This document shows positions 18,751 to 26,752 of a stretch of 64,000 nucleotides of DNA, in pieces. A program made the translations under genes and the position numbers. The notes beneath the pieces are model-generated. The model was not told the origin of the DNA. It ran no database searches and saw nothing but the letters and a program-made list of their open reading frames with translations. This stretch comes from Pseudanabaena sp. ABRG5-3 (GTDB taxonomy: Bacteria; Cyanobacteriota; Cyanobacteriia; Pseudanabaenales; Pseudanabaenaceae), in the NCBI RefSeq assembly GCF_003967015.1, contig NZ_AP017560.1, positions 1,674,001 to 1,738,000 on the forward strand. Direction: 5' to 3'. Positions within the stretch are counted from its first letter, which is position 1. Every line of letters starts with the position of its first letter.

Positions 18751-18819
18751 AGGATCGCCTCAAAGTCTGAATCTTTTTGATTATACCTTTTCTTTTTAAA
18801 GCTCAAAAATATGATAAAT

Positions 18820-19584
18820 TTACGACCCCAAATAAGCTTCTAAAACTTTAGGATCACTTTGAACTTCAGTAGGTGAACCATCGGCAAGGTTGTGACCTTC
18901 AGCTAAGACCCAGACGCGATCGCATAGGGACATAATCACATCCATGTTGTGTTCGATAATCAAAAAGCTCAATCCGTCTTGATTTAACTTGTGGATCAGG
19001 CTACAAATCTCTTCAATCAAGGCAGGATTTACACCCGCAGCAGGCTCATCTAGCAAAATTAATTTGGGGTCAGTCATCAAGGCACGGGCAATTTCTAATA
19101 ACTTGCGCTGACCACCAGATAGAGAACCTGCGTAGTTATCCGCCATTCTGATTAAGCCGACGGATTCGAGAATATGTCTTGCTTTTTCGCGATTTTCTTT
19201 TTCCTGTGTGGCGATTTTTTGTCCTTGAAACCAAGTATTCCAAAACTTTTCACCTGCTTGATCTTGGGCTGCCAGTAGCATGTTTTCTAGTACTGATAGG
19301 CGCGACAAGACGCGAGGGACTTGAAAGGTACGGATCATGCCGAGTTTGGCGATCGCATGGGGTGGCTTACCTTGAATCGGCATTCCGTCAAACTGCACTG
19401 TGCCACGATCGGGTTTCAGGAAGTTGGAGAGCAATCCAAAAAATGTAGTTTTCCCTGCCCCATTGGGACCAATTAATCCTGTGATACTGCCTGCTGGTAC
19501 TTCAATGCGGGCATTGCTTACGGCATGGATGCCGCCAAAGGATTTCGAGATGTTTTCAGCTTTAAGTATTGGGGCGATCGACAT
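18820..19584 (-). CDS. livG: Branched-chain/neutral amino acid ABC transporter ATPase, LivG/NatA type
   Basis: The 254-aa ATPase has Walker A GPNGAGKTTFF, Q-loop TFQVPRV, the ABC signature LSGGQRKLLEIARAL, Walker B LILLDEPAAGVNP and the switch His in IIEHNMDVIM. The Q-loop sequence and the C-terminal LEAYLGS are typical of LivG, which powers uptake of branched-chain and neutral amino acids (the N-I system in cyanobacteria, where it is called NatA). No LivF, permease or binding-protein gene is adjacent, which is normal for scattered cyanobacterial nat genes. It starts 28 bases after the PIN toxin gene on the same strand, so it may be read from that unit. Confidence 0.88.
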   Translation of the reverse strand: MSIAPILKAENISKSFGGIHAVSNARIEVPAGSITGLIGPNGAGKTTFFGLLSNFLKPDRGTVQFDGMPIQGKPPHAIAKLGMIRTFQVPRVLSRLSVLENMLLAAQDQAGEKFWNTWFQGQKIATQEKENREKARHILESVGLIRMADNYAGSLSGGQRKLLEIARALMTDPKLILLDEPAAGVNPALIEEICSLIHKLNQDGLSFLIIEHNMDVIMSLCDRVWVLAEGHNLADGSPTEVQSDPKVLEAYLGS

Positions 19585-19612
19585 AGATTTCGATAGTTAG
19601 CAGTTGGGAATA

Positions 19613-20020
19613 CTACGCAAATAAGTTAACAAAGTCTGTGGCTTTAGTGATCGCAATATTCTGATGTTGACTAAGTGACAAAAGGTGTTTATCACCTGTA
19701 ATTATATGCGTTGCACAACCAGCTACAGCACATTCAATCACCATATCGTCATCAGGATCATTAGGCACAACTTTAAGTGTTCCAGAAATTGTCACTATCC
19801 GCGAGAATTTCTGTATTTCATTAACCGCAAATTGAGTTTTTTCTTCAGAGAATTTAAATTTTAATAATAGTTTTTCAGAAAATTCATCTAAAATTTCTTG
19901 GCAGGTAACAGACTCTATTTGTCCAATTTTTGCTAGGGCTAAGGCTCTAAATGGACTTCCAGTTTGTGAGAACAATGCCGAAATTAGGATGTTTGTGTCA
20001 AAAACAACAATATATTTCAT
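19613..20020 (-). CDS. PIN-domain toxin of a type II toxin-antitoxin pair
   Basis: The 135-aa protein starts MKYIVVFDTNILISALFSQ, with the first catalytic Asp in FDTN, then EILDEFSEKL with the second acidic residue, and the core VPNDPDDDMVIECAVAGCAT then HIITGDKHLLSL with the third and fourth acidic residues, as in the VapC-like PIN toxins of the COG1569 type. All four acidic positions appear present, so an active RNase is predicted. Its start codon overlaps the antitoxin gene by 4 bases (20017-20020), which suggests translational coupling. The target RNA is not known. Confidence 0.85.
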   Translation of the reverse strand: MKYIVVFDTNILISALFSQTGSPFRALALAKIGQIESVTCQEILDEFSEKLLLKFKFSEEKTQFAVNEIQKFSRIVTISGTLKVVPNDPDDDMVIECAVAGCATHIITGDKHLLSLSQHQNIAITKATDFVNLFA

Positions 20021-20259
20021 GGAGTTTCATGTAAAACTTCATCAATAAATTCTTCTCTTTCTGCTTCTGACATATTTTCCCAGTCGTATCCTCTTTCTTG
20101 TGCTGCAAGTTTGACTTTATCAGATCCATAGCTAGATAAATCTTGCCATTCTTGCCATTGAGAAACCAGTAAAAACCTAAATATTTCTATTTTTTGATCC
20201 TGTGGCAGTTGTTTAACTAGTTCTAAAACCTGCTCAGTGCTAATTGTTATGCTTGGCAT
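20017..20259 (-). CDS. Antitoxin of the PIN pair
   Basis: The 80-aa acidic protein (MPSITISTEQVLELVKQLPQ, then KIEIFRFLL) is the upstream partner of the PIN toxin and overlaps it by 4 bases. Small proteins with this TEQ-LxxVKQLP pattern commonly precede COG1569-type PIN genes in cyanobacteria. It should neutralise the toxin and may bind the promoter, although no classical DNA-binding motif is clear. It also overlaps the stop of the preceding short gene by 13 bases. Confidence 0.75.
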   Translation of the reverse strand: MPSITISTEQVLELVKQLPQDQKIEIFRFLLVSQWQEWQDLSSYGSDKVKLAAQERGYDWENMSEAEREEFIDEVLHETP

Positions 20260-20429
20260 TTTTTATACTCCAATAAAAATTTAAGTTTTCCTATTAGTAA
20301 ATTAGAAATGCAAGATTGCGATCGCTCTTTACTTAAAGCTAGCCGAAAGTGATATATTAAGCCATAAATTTCGGCAAGTTTTTCTTCTGGTATATCTTGT
20401 AGTTCTTGAACAATTTTGTGAATCAGCAT
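20247..20429 (-). CDS. Truncated antitoxin-like protein (DUF2281-like N-terminus)
   Basis: From the ATG at 20429 the protein is 60 aa. MLIHKIVQELQDIPEEKLAE then IYGLIYHFRLAL is the usual N-terminal half of a widespread cyanobacterial antitoxin family. The remainder (SKERSQSCISNLLIGKLKFL) does not resemble the normal Pro-rich tail, which suggests that the gene was cut and now ends in unrelated sequence. An earlier GTG at 20459 would only add residues encoded by the 18-bp tandem repeat. A GGTGAT ribosome binding site precedes the ATG. It overlaps the next antitoxin gene and may serve mainly to couple its translation. Confidence 0.55.
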   Translation of the reverse strand: MLIHKIVQELQDIPEEKLAEIYGLIYHFRLALSKERSQSCISNLLIGKLKFLLEYKKCQA

Positions 20430-20431
20430 AG

Positions 20432-20467
20432 GTCGTATCACCTTTCTATGTCGTATCACCTTTTTAT
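20432..20467. repeat. Two tandem 18-bp repeats carrying ribosome binding sites
   Basis: GTCGTATCACCTTTCTAT (20432-20449) is followed directly by GTCGTATCACCTTTTTAT (20450-20467), with one mismatch. On the minus strand each copy reads AAAGGTGATACGAC, so each holds an AAGGTGAT ribosome binding site; the second copy in transcription order serves the ATG at 20429. The direct repeat could equally be an operator for an antitoxin. Confidence 0.7.
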
Positions 20468-20474
20468 TAAGTAT

Positions 20475-21248
20475 CTATGAGTGCCATGTAATTGATTGAG
20501 AAATTGAATTAGCTAGTCGTTCTACACAGTTTTTAATTGATTTGTCAGGCACATAAAGATTAGACAATTGTTCAGAGACTACGGTAGAAATTGTTTGCCA
20601 TGTTGTCCAGCAAACAACTTTATGAGCTTCTTGTAAAAGTTTTGATTTCTCAAAAGTATGATTTTCTGATCTTTCTAGCACAGACTCTAAGTGAAATTCA
20701 ATCGCATCGATAGGATTTTGTCTACCATGTCCACGAATTAATACGGGAGGCTCAGAACCTAAAATCAACCACAAGATTGGCTGACTATTCTTTTCATATG
20801 CTTCTTTCATTACCAAAACAAACTCTCTAGCGAGTTGTTCTGCTTGAAAATAACTTCTCTTGATTCTTTTTGCTTCAAGCACAACAAATGTACTTGGTGT
20901 TTGAATGATTCCATCTGGTTGGACGGCTAACCCATTTCTATGTAATGAGGCACTTGGGATAAGATAAAAATTGCTTGGTAAAAGTGTAAACTTCGCCTCT
21001 TCGATTTCTTGCTGAAGTTGTATACGCGCTTCTAATGCTCCATGCGAAGCTTTTACTATTGCTCCCAGAAATGCTTGACGAGGAAGAAAATCTAAGGCTT
21101 GAAATACTTCAGCAGTTAGGACATTTTCAAAACCTTTTCCCCCTTGACGATATTCTTTGATTGTTTGCCCCATCCATGACAACTCTTCTAAAAGCCTTCC
21201 TAGAACCCTAGAGTTATTTTTTTCAATTCTCATATCACTTATTCTCAA
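20475..21248 (-). CDS. Putative PD-(D/E)XK nuclease-like protein in a toxin-antitoxin cluster
   Basis: I do not recognise the family of this 257-aa protein. In its middle it has QPDGIIQTPSTFVVLEAKRI (residues 110-129): PDG (111-113) plus EAK (125-127) form the D-x12-E-x-K pattern of the PD-(D/E)XK fold, followed by a helix with QAEQLARE that places a conserved-type Gln after the core. The N-terminus (RVLGRLLEELSWMGQTIKEY) and the C-terminus are helical. There is no membrane segment. It ends 15 bases before the tandem ribosome-site repeat and the antitoxin genes, so it could be the first gene of a five-gene minus-strand unit ending in livG. It could be a restriction-type or defence nuclease; this is inference. 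Confidence 0.6.
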   Translation of the reverse strand: MRISDMRIEKNNSRVLGRLLEELSWMGQTIKEYRQGGKGFENVLTAEVFQALDFLPRQAFLGAIVKASHGALEARIQLQQEIEEAKFTLLPSNFYLIPSASLHRNGLAVQPDGIIQTPSTFVVLEAKRIKRSYFQAEQLAREFVLVMKEAYEKNSQPILWLILGSEPPVLIRGHGRQNPIDAIEFHLESVLERSENHTFEKSKLLQEAHKVVCWTTWQTISTVVSEQLSNLYVPDKSIKNCVERLANSISQSITWHS

Positions 21249-21311
21249 GTAGATGCTTATAGTAATAGCTTATACTCTGAGTAATAGCCCTATCGTATAG
21301 TAACAACTATC

Positions 21312-21509
21312 ATGCAAGTTAAAGATCTCACAATTGAAGAGCTAGAAGTATTGATTCGTGAAACTGTCATCGAATCCTTAAAAAATCTTTTGCCAGATCC
21401 TGACACAGGAAGAACAATCAAAGAGCAGTTTTAACAAGAGCTATTAGAAATTCGTCAGCAAAGAAAAGCGGCAACTAAAAACATTTCAGCAGAAGAAGTT
21501 AAGGTGATT
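21312..21509 (+). pseudogene. Antitoxin-like gene with an in-frame stop codon
   Basis: The ATG at 21312 opens MQVKDLTIEELEVLIRETVI, then ESLKNLLPDPDTGRTIKEQF and a TAA at 21432-21434. In the same frame after the stop the family continues with QELLEIRQQRKAATKNISAE then EVKVIF. Intact members are about 65-75 aa without an interruption, so a single codon, probably CAA or AAA, has become TAA. The truncated 40-aa product may still be made. The 3' end overlaps the convergent Rpn-type gene and its normal toxin partner is missing. Confidence 0.7.
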
Positions 21510-22329
21510 TTTGTGTTCGAGGCTTCTTTGTAGAAATTTTTTGAAGTTTTTGGATTTGTTTTAGAGTTAGTCCAGTTAACTGAGCCACCAAATCTGGAGA
21601 CATGTTAGAACGCAACATATTGAGCGCAATTTGATTAGTCGCTTCAACCTTGCCCTTAGCTTCTCCTTTAGCTAAACCTTTAGCTTCTCCTTTAGCTAGA
21701 CCTTCGCGCAAAATTTCTTGATAGACTACAGATTCTTCCATGATCTCACTCCTAAGTAATCTTTGAATTACTTCATGTTCTAATGCTAACCCAGAAATAA
21801 TTGCTGTGGCAGCAGCGACATTACTTTTAACTTTTTTATCATCAATATTGTTAATCAGTTGGGCGACTTCTCGTAAGGTTTCAGCGCGATCGCCTGTTTT
21901 TGTTAAAACTGCCAGAGGCAATAGTCCTTGATATTGTTGAAAAATTTCCGTAGGCTGCTCCCAAAGACGAATGACATTAAATTCATGATTTAACTTTTTA
22001 GTGTTAAAGCTTGATTGATAGGCAAGTGGTGATTTTGTTTCTCTTAAGTAGACAACAGTTTGATGAATATCCTTAGTGGGATATTTGCCATATAGCCGCA
22101 AATAGTAATTAGCCATCCGATAAGTCATTGTGTCATCGGTCTTAGTTTGAAATTCTAGATGCACAATTATTTCTGCTGATTCCAAAAGAATTACAGAATC
22201 AGCACGGATCGGATCGGCGGAGAGTTCCGATGGCTCCAGTTTTGTCAAAGGAATCGGTTTCCCCAAGAGCCAACTGGCAAAGTCAGTGGGGAAGTTTTCG
22301 ACTAAAAACTTACAGGTGTTGTCATACAT
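21499..22329 (-). CDS. Rpn/YhgA-like PD-(D/E)XK nuclease family protein
   Basis: The 276-aa protein is of the Rpn recombination-promoting nuclease / putative transposase family common in cyanobacteria. The active-site region RADSVILLESAEIIVHLEFQ gives D44, E59 and Q61 (D...E-x-Q), followed by RMANYYLRLYGKYP and TVVYLRE. The C-terminal third holds a tandem repeat (GLAKGEAK twice, from a 24-bp DNA repeat near 21655-21702) and ends in a small helical domain LNMLRSNMSPDLVAQLTGLT. In Escherichia coli, Rpn proteins cut DNA and promote recA-independent recombination and act in phage defence. The lone gene sits in the degraded toxin-antitoxin stretch. Confidence 0.8.
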   Translation of the reverse strand: MYDNTCKFLVENFPTDFASWLLGKPIPLTKLEPSELSADPIRADSVILLESAEIIVHLEFQTKTDDTMTYRMANYYLRLYGKYPTKDIHQTVVYLRETKSPLAYQSSFNTKKLNHEFNVIRLWEQPTEIFQQYQGLLPLAVLTKTGDRAETLREVAQLINNIDDKKVKSNVAAATAIISGLALEHEVIQRLLRSEIMEESVVYQEILREGLAKGEAKGLAKGEAKGKVEATNQIALNMLRSNMSPDLVAQLTGLTLKQIQKLQKISTKKPRTQKSP

Positions 22330-22407
22330 CGTTCAGCTAGATTAAACCGACATCGCTTCTACAGGGATAACCGATCGCAATTTTGATTGACGCGCAGTAT
22401 GTCTACC

Positions 22408-23028
22408 CTACAGTTGCGAACTATCAAGAAAGTCAACATTTTCGTAGAGGGCGGATAAGGGAAATTGGAGATCGATGCTAGTTATGGGAATAAGAGGATC
22501 ATCTTGCTCAAAAGTTATCTGCTCGATCGCTATGGACTGATATTCCCAAGCGCAATCGCCATGTCTTTGATAAACCTCGACTCTGGGACGCTCTGAGTCG
22601 ATCAAGATATAGGTTTGCAGCGTATCGATCACCATATAACTTTGCTGCTTAATACCGCGATCGCGTGCTTCAGTAGTAGGTGATAAAACTTCCGCAATCA
22701 GCACAGGATATTGCAAAAAATCACGGGAAAAGCGATCGCGAGCGTCACAGGATACGACAACATCAGGATAGTAATATTTTCGAGATCTAACAAGAACTTT
22801 GGCATCACTGATCGAGATCTTGCATTTTTTTCCCCGCAAATGAGCAAGTAGTAATGCTCCTAAGTTAAGAGGAATTTGACTATGAGGAATTGTACCGCCT
22901 GTCATCGCGATGATTTTACCGTTTTCGTATTCATATTTTTCTTCTTGCTGACTTTCCCAAACAAGGTACTCATCAGCAGACATGATGATTTGATGATTTT
23001 CTTGGATTAACTGTGGTTGAGCAATCAT
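22408..23028 (-). CDS. Uma2 family protein (DUF820, PD-(D/E)XK fold)
   Basis: The 206-aa protein has the Uma2 pattern: MSADEYLVWESQQEEKYEYE then NGKIIAMTGGT, the core SDAKVLVRSRKYYYPDVVVS with the first acidic residue, and VLIAEVLSPTTEARDRG with the second. Uma2 proteins expanded greatly in cyanobacteria; the fold is that of restriction endonucleases, but biological roles remain unclear. A second member lies at 34439-35020 with moderate similarity, so they are paralogues of the family rather than a recent duplication. It is 79 bases upstream of the Rpn-type gene. Confidence 0.88.
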   Translation of the reverse strand: MIAQPQLIQENHQIIMSADEYLVWESQQEEKYEYENGKIIAMTGGTIPHSQIPLNLGALLLAHLRGKKCKISISDAKVLVRSRKYYYPDVVVSCDARDRFSRDFLQYPVLIAEVLSPTTEARDRGIKQQSYMVIDTLQTYILIDSERPRVEVYQRHGDCAWEYQSIAIEQITFEQDDPLIPITSIDLQFPLSALYENVDFLDSSQL

Positions 23029-23065
23029 CGCCTTAATCTCCTAAAACAACATTTAGTTACAAGTC

Positions 23066-25054
23066 CTAAACCGTCATAGGCTGCACTTGTGCAGCGATCG
23101 CTTCCCGATTAACTGGATTAACTGGTAACTCACAACGATCTTGATACACGCTCAAATCAAACCAGAAGGTCGTACCCACACCAACCTCACTCTTGATATG
23201 GATCGTACTGTGGTGTTTTTCGATGATGTTGCGGACGATTGATAAACCTAAGCCAGTACCTTCGAGAGTATGCACCTTATCCTCGACACGGTAAAAGCGA
23301 TCAAACACGCGATCGCAATCTTCGGCAGGAATACCACAACCTGTATCTTCGACTTCGACCCGCACATAATTGACAATGCGATGGGGCTGGGTGGTGGTTT
23401 GGTCTTGCCAAGGATAAATACGAATCGTGACTTTACCCCCAGCTTCAGTGAATTTGAGTGCATTGCCAACGAGGTTAGATAACACCTGCAAAATCAAATC
23501 ATAGTTGCCCCAAATTCTTTCTAGATTTGGTGCAATTTCATGGATTAGCTCAATACCCTTAGAGGAAGCATTGAGTTTATAGGTGCGTACCGTTTGTTCG
23601 ATGGTTTCGGATAGATCGATCGCCGAGAAATGATATTGACGACCCGACTCGAGGCGCGAGAGATCGAGTACATCATTGACAAGGCGCGTCAGGCGATCGG
23701 TTTCATTATTTGCCGTACCGAGAAATTCTTTTTTCTGTTCATCACTTAACTCATCGCCATATTCGTGCAAAGTCTCAATAAAGGACTTGATATTAAATAA
23801 TGGTGTGCGTAACTCATGGCTGACATTGCTAATAAAGCGACTCTGGGCAGCATTTAGCTCCACCTCACGGGTGATGTCCTGAATCGTGATTGCAATCCCC
23901 TTAATGGCATTACTAGTGCTGAGTACGCTGGTAATCCAGATCCTGAAGGCATGGGCTAGCACCGAGTCCCCCTTATCCCCCGATGCCATGATCCGAAATT
24001 CGCCACCTTCGCGATCGCCTGTGGCAATTTGCATCAGCGATCGCCCTAATTCCTCGCTGAGGCGCTCTGGCAAAATATTTAAAATACTTTTACCTTTCCA
24101 GCTACTATTTTCTGCATCCTGTTCCCAGCCCATGATTTTAATCGCCGCAGGGTTAGCAAGGACAATTCGCATATCGGAGTCGAGTAATAACGCCCCATCA
24201 GCGATCGTCGATACCAAGGTTTCTAGCTTTGCCTTTTGAGCTGTTAACTCCTCAATATTCTGCTCCTCATAGGTTTTGAGCCTCTGAGCCATCTCATTAA
24301 AACTACGAATCAATTCCCCTAATTCCCCCCCAAAAGGCAGATCAATGCGCTGTTTAAAATTACCACTGGCAATATTTTGTACCCCTGCCACTAGTTCCCG
24401 CAATGGTCGCGTAATTGTCACCGCATTTGATGCAGCCCCCAAAATCACCATCGCCCAAATCGACACAAAGACGGCTGTGGTCACATCTAAAGTCAGCCCC
24501 GAAGAGGCAACTGCCGTCGGATTAGGATTAATCCCGATCGCAATAATGCCTAAGGATTTACCATCATGTTGTAAATTCACAAACACATCTGTTACTTCCC
24601 CCTGTGGCGTAATATGCTGGCGTACCAAAGGGCGATCGGGGCGCGACATCGGATCTTCGGGTAACTGAATCCGCCGCCTGATGCTTAGCGAATTTTGTAC
24701 CTCATTGGAATTAAACGGGATACCGTAAAAAATTTCACCATCGGGATCAGCATAGAGAATGTAGCGAATGCTAGAGCTACTATCGTAAAATTCTTTAGAT
24801 AGGCGTGTTACTTCCTCTAGATCATTTTTCGCAACTAAAGGGGCAACATTAGCAGCAAGTAGCAATCCCAAGTCTTTGCCAAAGCGCGTATCATTGAGGC
24901 GAGCATCGGTCTGAATATCGTTGACTGCCCAAAATGTGACTGCACTCATTAGCAAAGACACTAGCAGCGTAATTAGAGCCATTAGCTTCGTTTGTAGTGA
25001 AAACTCTGTCCACCAACGTCGGGATGTATTGTAAATTTGAAGCAAAAAGTTCAT
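23066..25054 (-). CDS. nblS: Sensor histidine kinase NblS (Hik33/DspA)
   Basis: NblS is the conserved cyanobacterial stress kinase that responds to high light, cold, osmotic and nutrient stress and works through RpaB/NrrA-type regulators. The start is taken at the ATG at 25054 (662 aa, NFLLQIYNTSRRWWTEFSLQ), as the 49 codons upstream are not conserved. Domains: two membrane helices around a periplasmic sensor (NDTRFGKDLGLLLAANVAPL, RRRIQLPEDP), HAMP (ITRPLRELVAGVQNIASGNF), a PAS domain (LLDSDMRIVLANPAAIKIMG), HisKA with FISNVSHELRTPLFN (H413), and HATPase (NLVGNALKF, DTGCGI, GTGLGLSIV). All catalytic boxes are intact. The gene is divergent from an unknown membrane protein gene. Confidence 0.95.
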   Translation of the reverse strand: MNFLLQIYNTSRRWWTEFSLQTKLMALITLLVSLLMSAVTFWAVNDIQTDARLNDTRFGKDLGLLLAANVAPLVAKNDLEEVTRLSKEFYDSSSSIRYILYADPDGEIFYGIPFNSNEVQNSLSIRRRIQLPEDPMSRPDRPLVRQHITPQGEVTDVFVNLQHDGKSLGIIAIGINPNPTAVASSGLTLDVTTAVFVSIWAMVILGAASNAVTITRPLRELVAGVQNIASGNFKQRIDLPFGGELGELIRSFNEMAQRLKTYEEQNIEELTAQKAKLETLVSTIADGALLLDSDMRIVLANPAAIKIMGWEQDAENSSWKGKSILNILPERLSEELGRSLMQIATGDREGGEFRIMASGDKGDSVLAHAFRIWITSVLSTSNAIKGIAITIQDITREVELNAAQSRFISNVSHELRTPLFNIKSFIETLHEYGDELSDEQKKEFLGTANNETDRLTRLVNDVLDLSRLESGRQYHFSAIDLSETIEQTVRTYKLNASSKGIELIHEIAPNLERIWGNYDLILQVLSNLVGNALKFTEAGGKVTIRIYPWQDQTTTQPHRIVNYVRVEVEDTGCGIPAEDCDRVFDRFYRVEDKVHTLEGTGLGLSIVRNIIEKHHSTIHIKSEVGVGTTFWFDLSVYQDRCELPVNPVNREAIAAQVQPMTV

Positions 25055-25135
25055 CTTTTTGTAGGCATTTGTTAGATATTTGTATAGCTTTTCGTTTAAT
25101 ATGTGCGATCGAAACGCAAGGGTAAGGATCTCAAG

Positions 25136-26746
25136 ATGGATGAGGCTAGCATTGTCAGTGCGATACAGGCAGACCTTCAAAACTATAAGGTAAAAACCCA
25201 AATCCGCCGCAAGGAATCTCAGCTACATGTTCTGATCACCAGAGCTGAGGGAGATAAGATTGACTACGCATCTCTCTATGATATTGTGAAAAGCCGTATT
25301 GATAAGATGGCGATCGAGGGAGCAAGTAGTTTTGTTCTCTATGGCAGATTGGCTGGCGCGAAACATCCTGAATGGCAAAAGACAGGTGATATTAAACCGC
25401 CCTTGCCATTGATTGAGCTTGACCTTGAAGACTTAGAAGACCTAAGCGAAATTGCCGAGCTAGGAAGCCTAACCTTCCCGATGGAAAGCAATGAAACTGA
25501 AATCCAAACTGATAGTTTTGATTTAAATCCTGATACCTTTGATAGCTTTAAGCAAAGCATCGAAAATGACCTCAGAAGAGCATCTCTAAAAACTGGTGAT
25601 ACGAACTCTAGTAATCACACTAGCAATCACAAAAATGGTAAGTCTGAGAACTTTGATTTCGGTGATTTAGATTTAGGTGGGTTTGAACTAAATAATCTCC
25701 AGCAAAAGCAAAATACGTTTGACTTAGATAGTCTAGACACAGATCATCTTGAGCCAGATCCCTTTGAATTAAGTAGCCCATCGTCTAATCATCGATCGCC
25801 TACTCCTATAGATAAAAATGTTTGGAACGATGATGATCTTGATGACCTTAGTTTAGATCAAACAACCTTAGCAATGCCTATGCCATTGCCGCCGCCACCA
25901 CTGCCTCCTACCAGACGCAACTTTAAGGTTGATGAGGATTTCGAAATCCAACCTGAGCCTAAAAAATCAACTTCTCCCAGTAAAAATTCATTGCTTCTGT
26001 CAGGTGCTTTTGCCGTAGTCGCGATCGGCATCTTGGGAATTTGTGGTTGGTTATTATGGGAGCGTTCAGTTCAGCAAAAATATATTGCGGAGGCTCGTGA
26101 TTTAAATAGCCAAAACCTCAATCCTAAAACTGTTACAAAACTAGAATCCCTTGCGGAGACTCGTAATCAATTACAGGTTAATATTTCTCAATTGGAGAGT
26201 ATTCCCGATCGCCCTGCTTCGTTGTACACCGATGCTCAGACAGAGCTAACCACTTTGCGGGCAAAACTCGAAGATTTTGATCGCAAACTGAATCTGGAAC
26301 AAGGTGCTAATAAGAAATTGGAGGCGGCTCGTAATGGTACGGTTGAGGCTGCGAAGTTAGTCCAAAATCCACCGCACAAGTCCACGATCTGGAAATCTGC
26401 CCAAGAGAAGCGCCAACAAGCGATCCAACTTTTGGAAGAGGTTCCGACAGACTCTCTACTATATGCAGATGCTCAAAAGTACCTCAAAACCTATCGTGCG
26501 GAATTAGTGCAAATCAGCAAATGGGTAGAAATCCAGCAAAGAGCAGAGTCGGTAATAGCTAATGTTAGTCCTAATGTAGTAAACCAACTAAAACAGTTGA
26601 AGACCAAGACTCCAGATAAACAGAAGTTTTTGCCTCAATGTAAGGCTATTTTGCAACCACAAATTTCTAATTTTGATGCTCAAAGAGTGGGCTTACCAGT
26701 AGTAACTTTAACGGAATATCTCTGCGCCTATTTCTGGAGTTCTTAA
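25136..26746 (+). CDS. Conserved cyanobacterial membrane protein with coiled-coil C-terminus
   Basis: From the ATG at 25136 (AAGGATC upstream as a ribosome site) the protein is 536 aa. The first 95 residues form a small conserved cytosolic domain (SIVSAIQADLQNYKVKTQIR, LHVLITRAEGDKIDYASLYD, FVLYGRLAGAKHPEWQKTG). Then comes a long acidic, Asp/Phe-rich disordered linker, a proline run, one membrane helix (about 286-308) and a periplasmic region rich in coiled-coil-forming Gln, Leu and Lys. The N-terminal domain occurs in many cyanobacterial proteins of unknown function. It is divergent from nblS, with 81 bases between the starts, so the two may share control. A MITE copy starts 6 bases after the stop. 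Confidence 0.7.
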   Translation: MDEASIVSAIQADLQNYKVKTQIRRKESQLHVLITRAEGDKIDYASLYDIVKSRIDKMAIEGASSFVLYGRLAGAKHPEWQKTGDIKPPLPLIELDLEDLEDLSEIAELGSLTFPMESNETEIQTDSFDLNPDTFDSFKQSIENDLRRASLKTGDTNSSNHTSNHKNGKSENFDFGDLDLGGFELNNLQQKQNTFDLDSLDTDHLEPDPFELSSPSSNHRSPTPIDKNVWNDDDLDDLSLDQTTLAMPMPLPPPPLPPTRRNFKVDEDFEIQPEPKKSTSPSKNSLLLSGAFAVVAIGILGICGWLLWERSVQQKYIAEARDLNSQNLNPKTVTKLESLAETRNQLQVNISQLESIPDRPASLYTDAQTELTTLRAKLEDFDRKLNLEQGANKKLEAARNGTVEAAKLVQNPPHKSTIWKSAQEKRQQAIQLLEEVPTDSLLYADAQKYLKTYRAELVQISKWVEIQQRAESVIANVSPNVVNQLKQLKTKTPDKQKFLPQCKAILQPQISNFDAQRVGLPVVTLTEYLCAYFWSS

Positions 26747-26752
26747 AACTAA

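Noticed and set aside
21499-23028. Rpn-type and Uma2 genes as an active insertion sequence
   Set aside because: No terminal inverted repeats or target duplications flank them, and both families occur as stand-alone genes in cyanobacteria.
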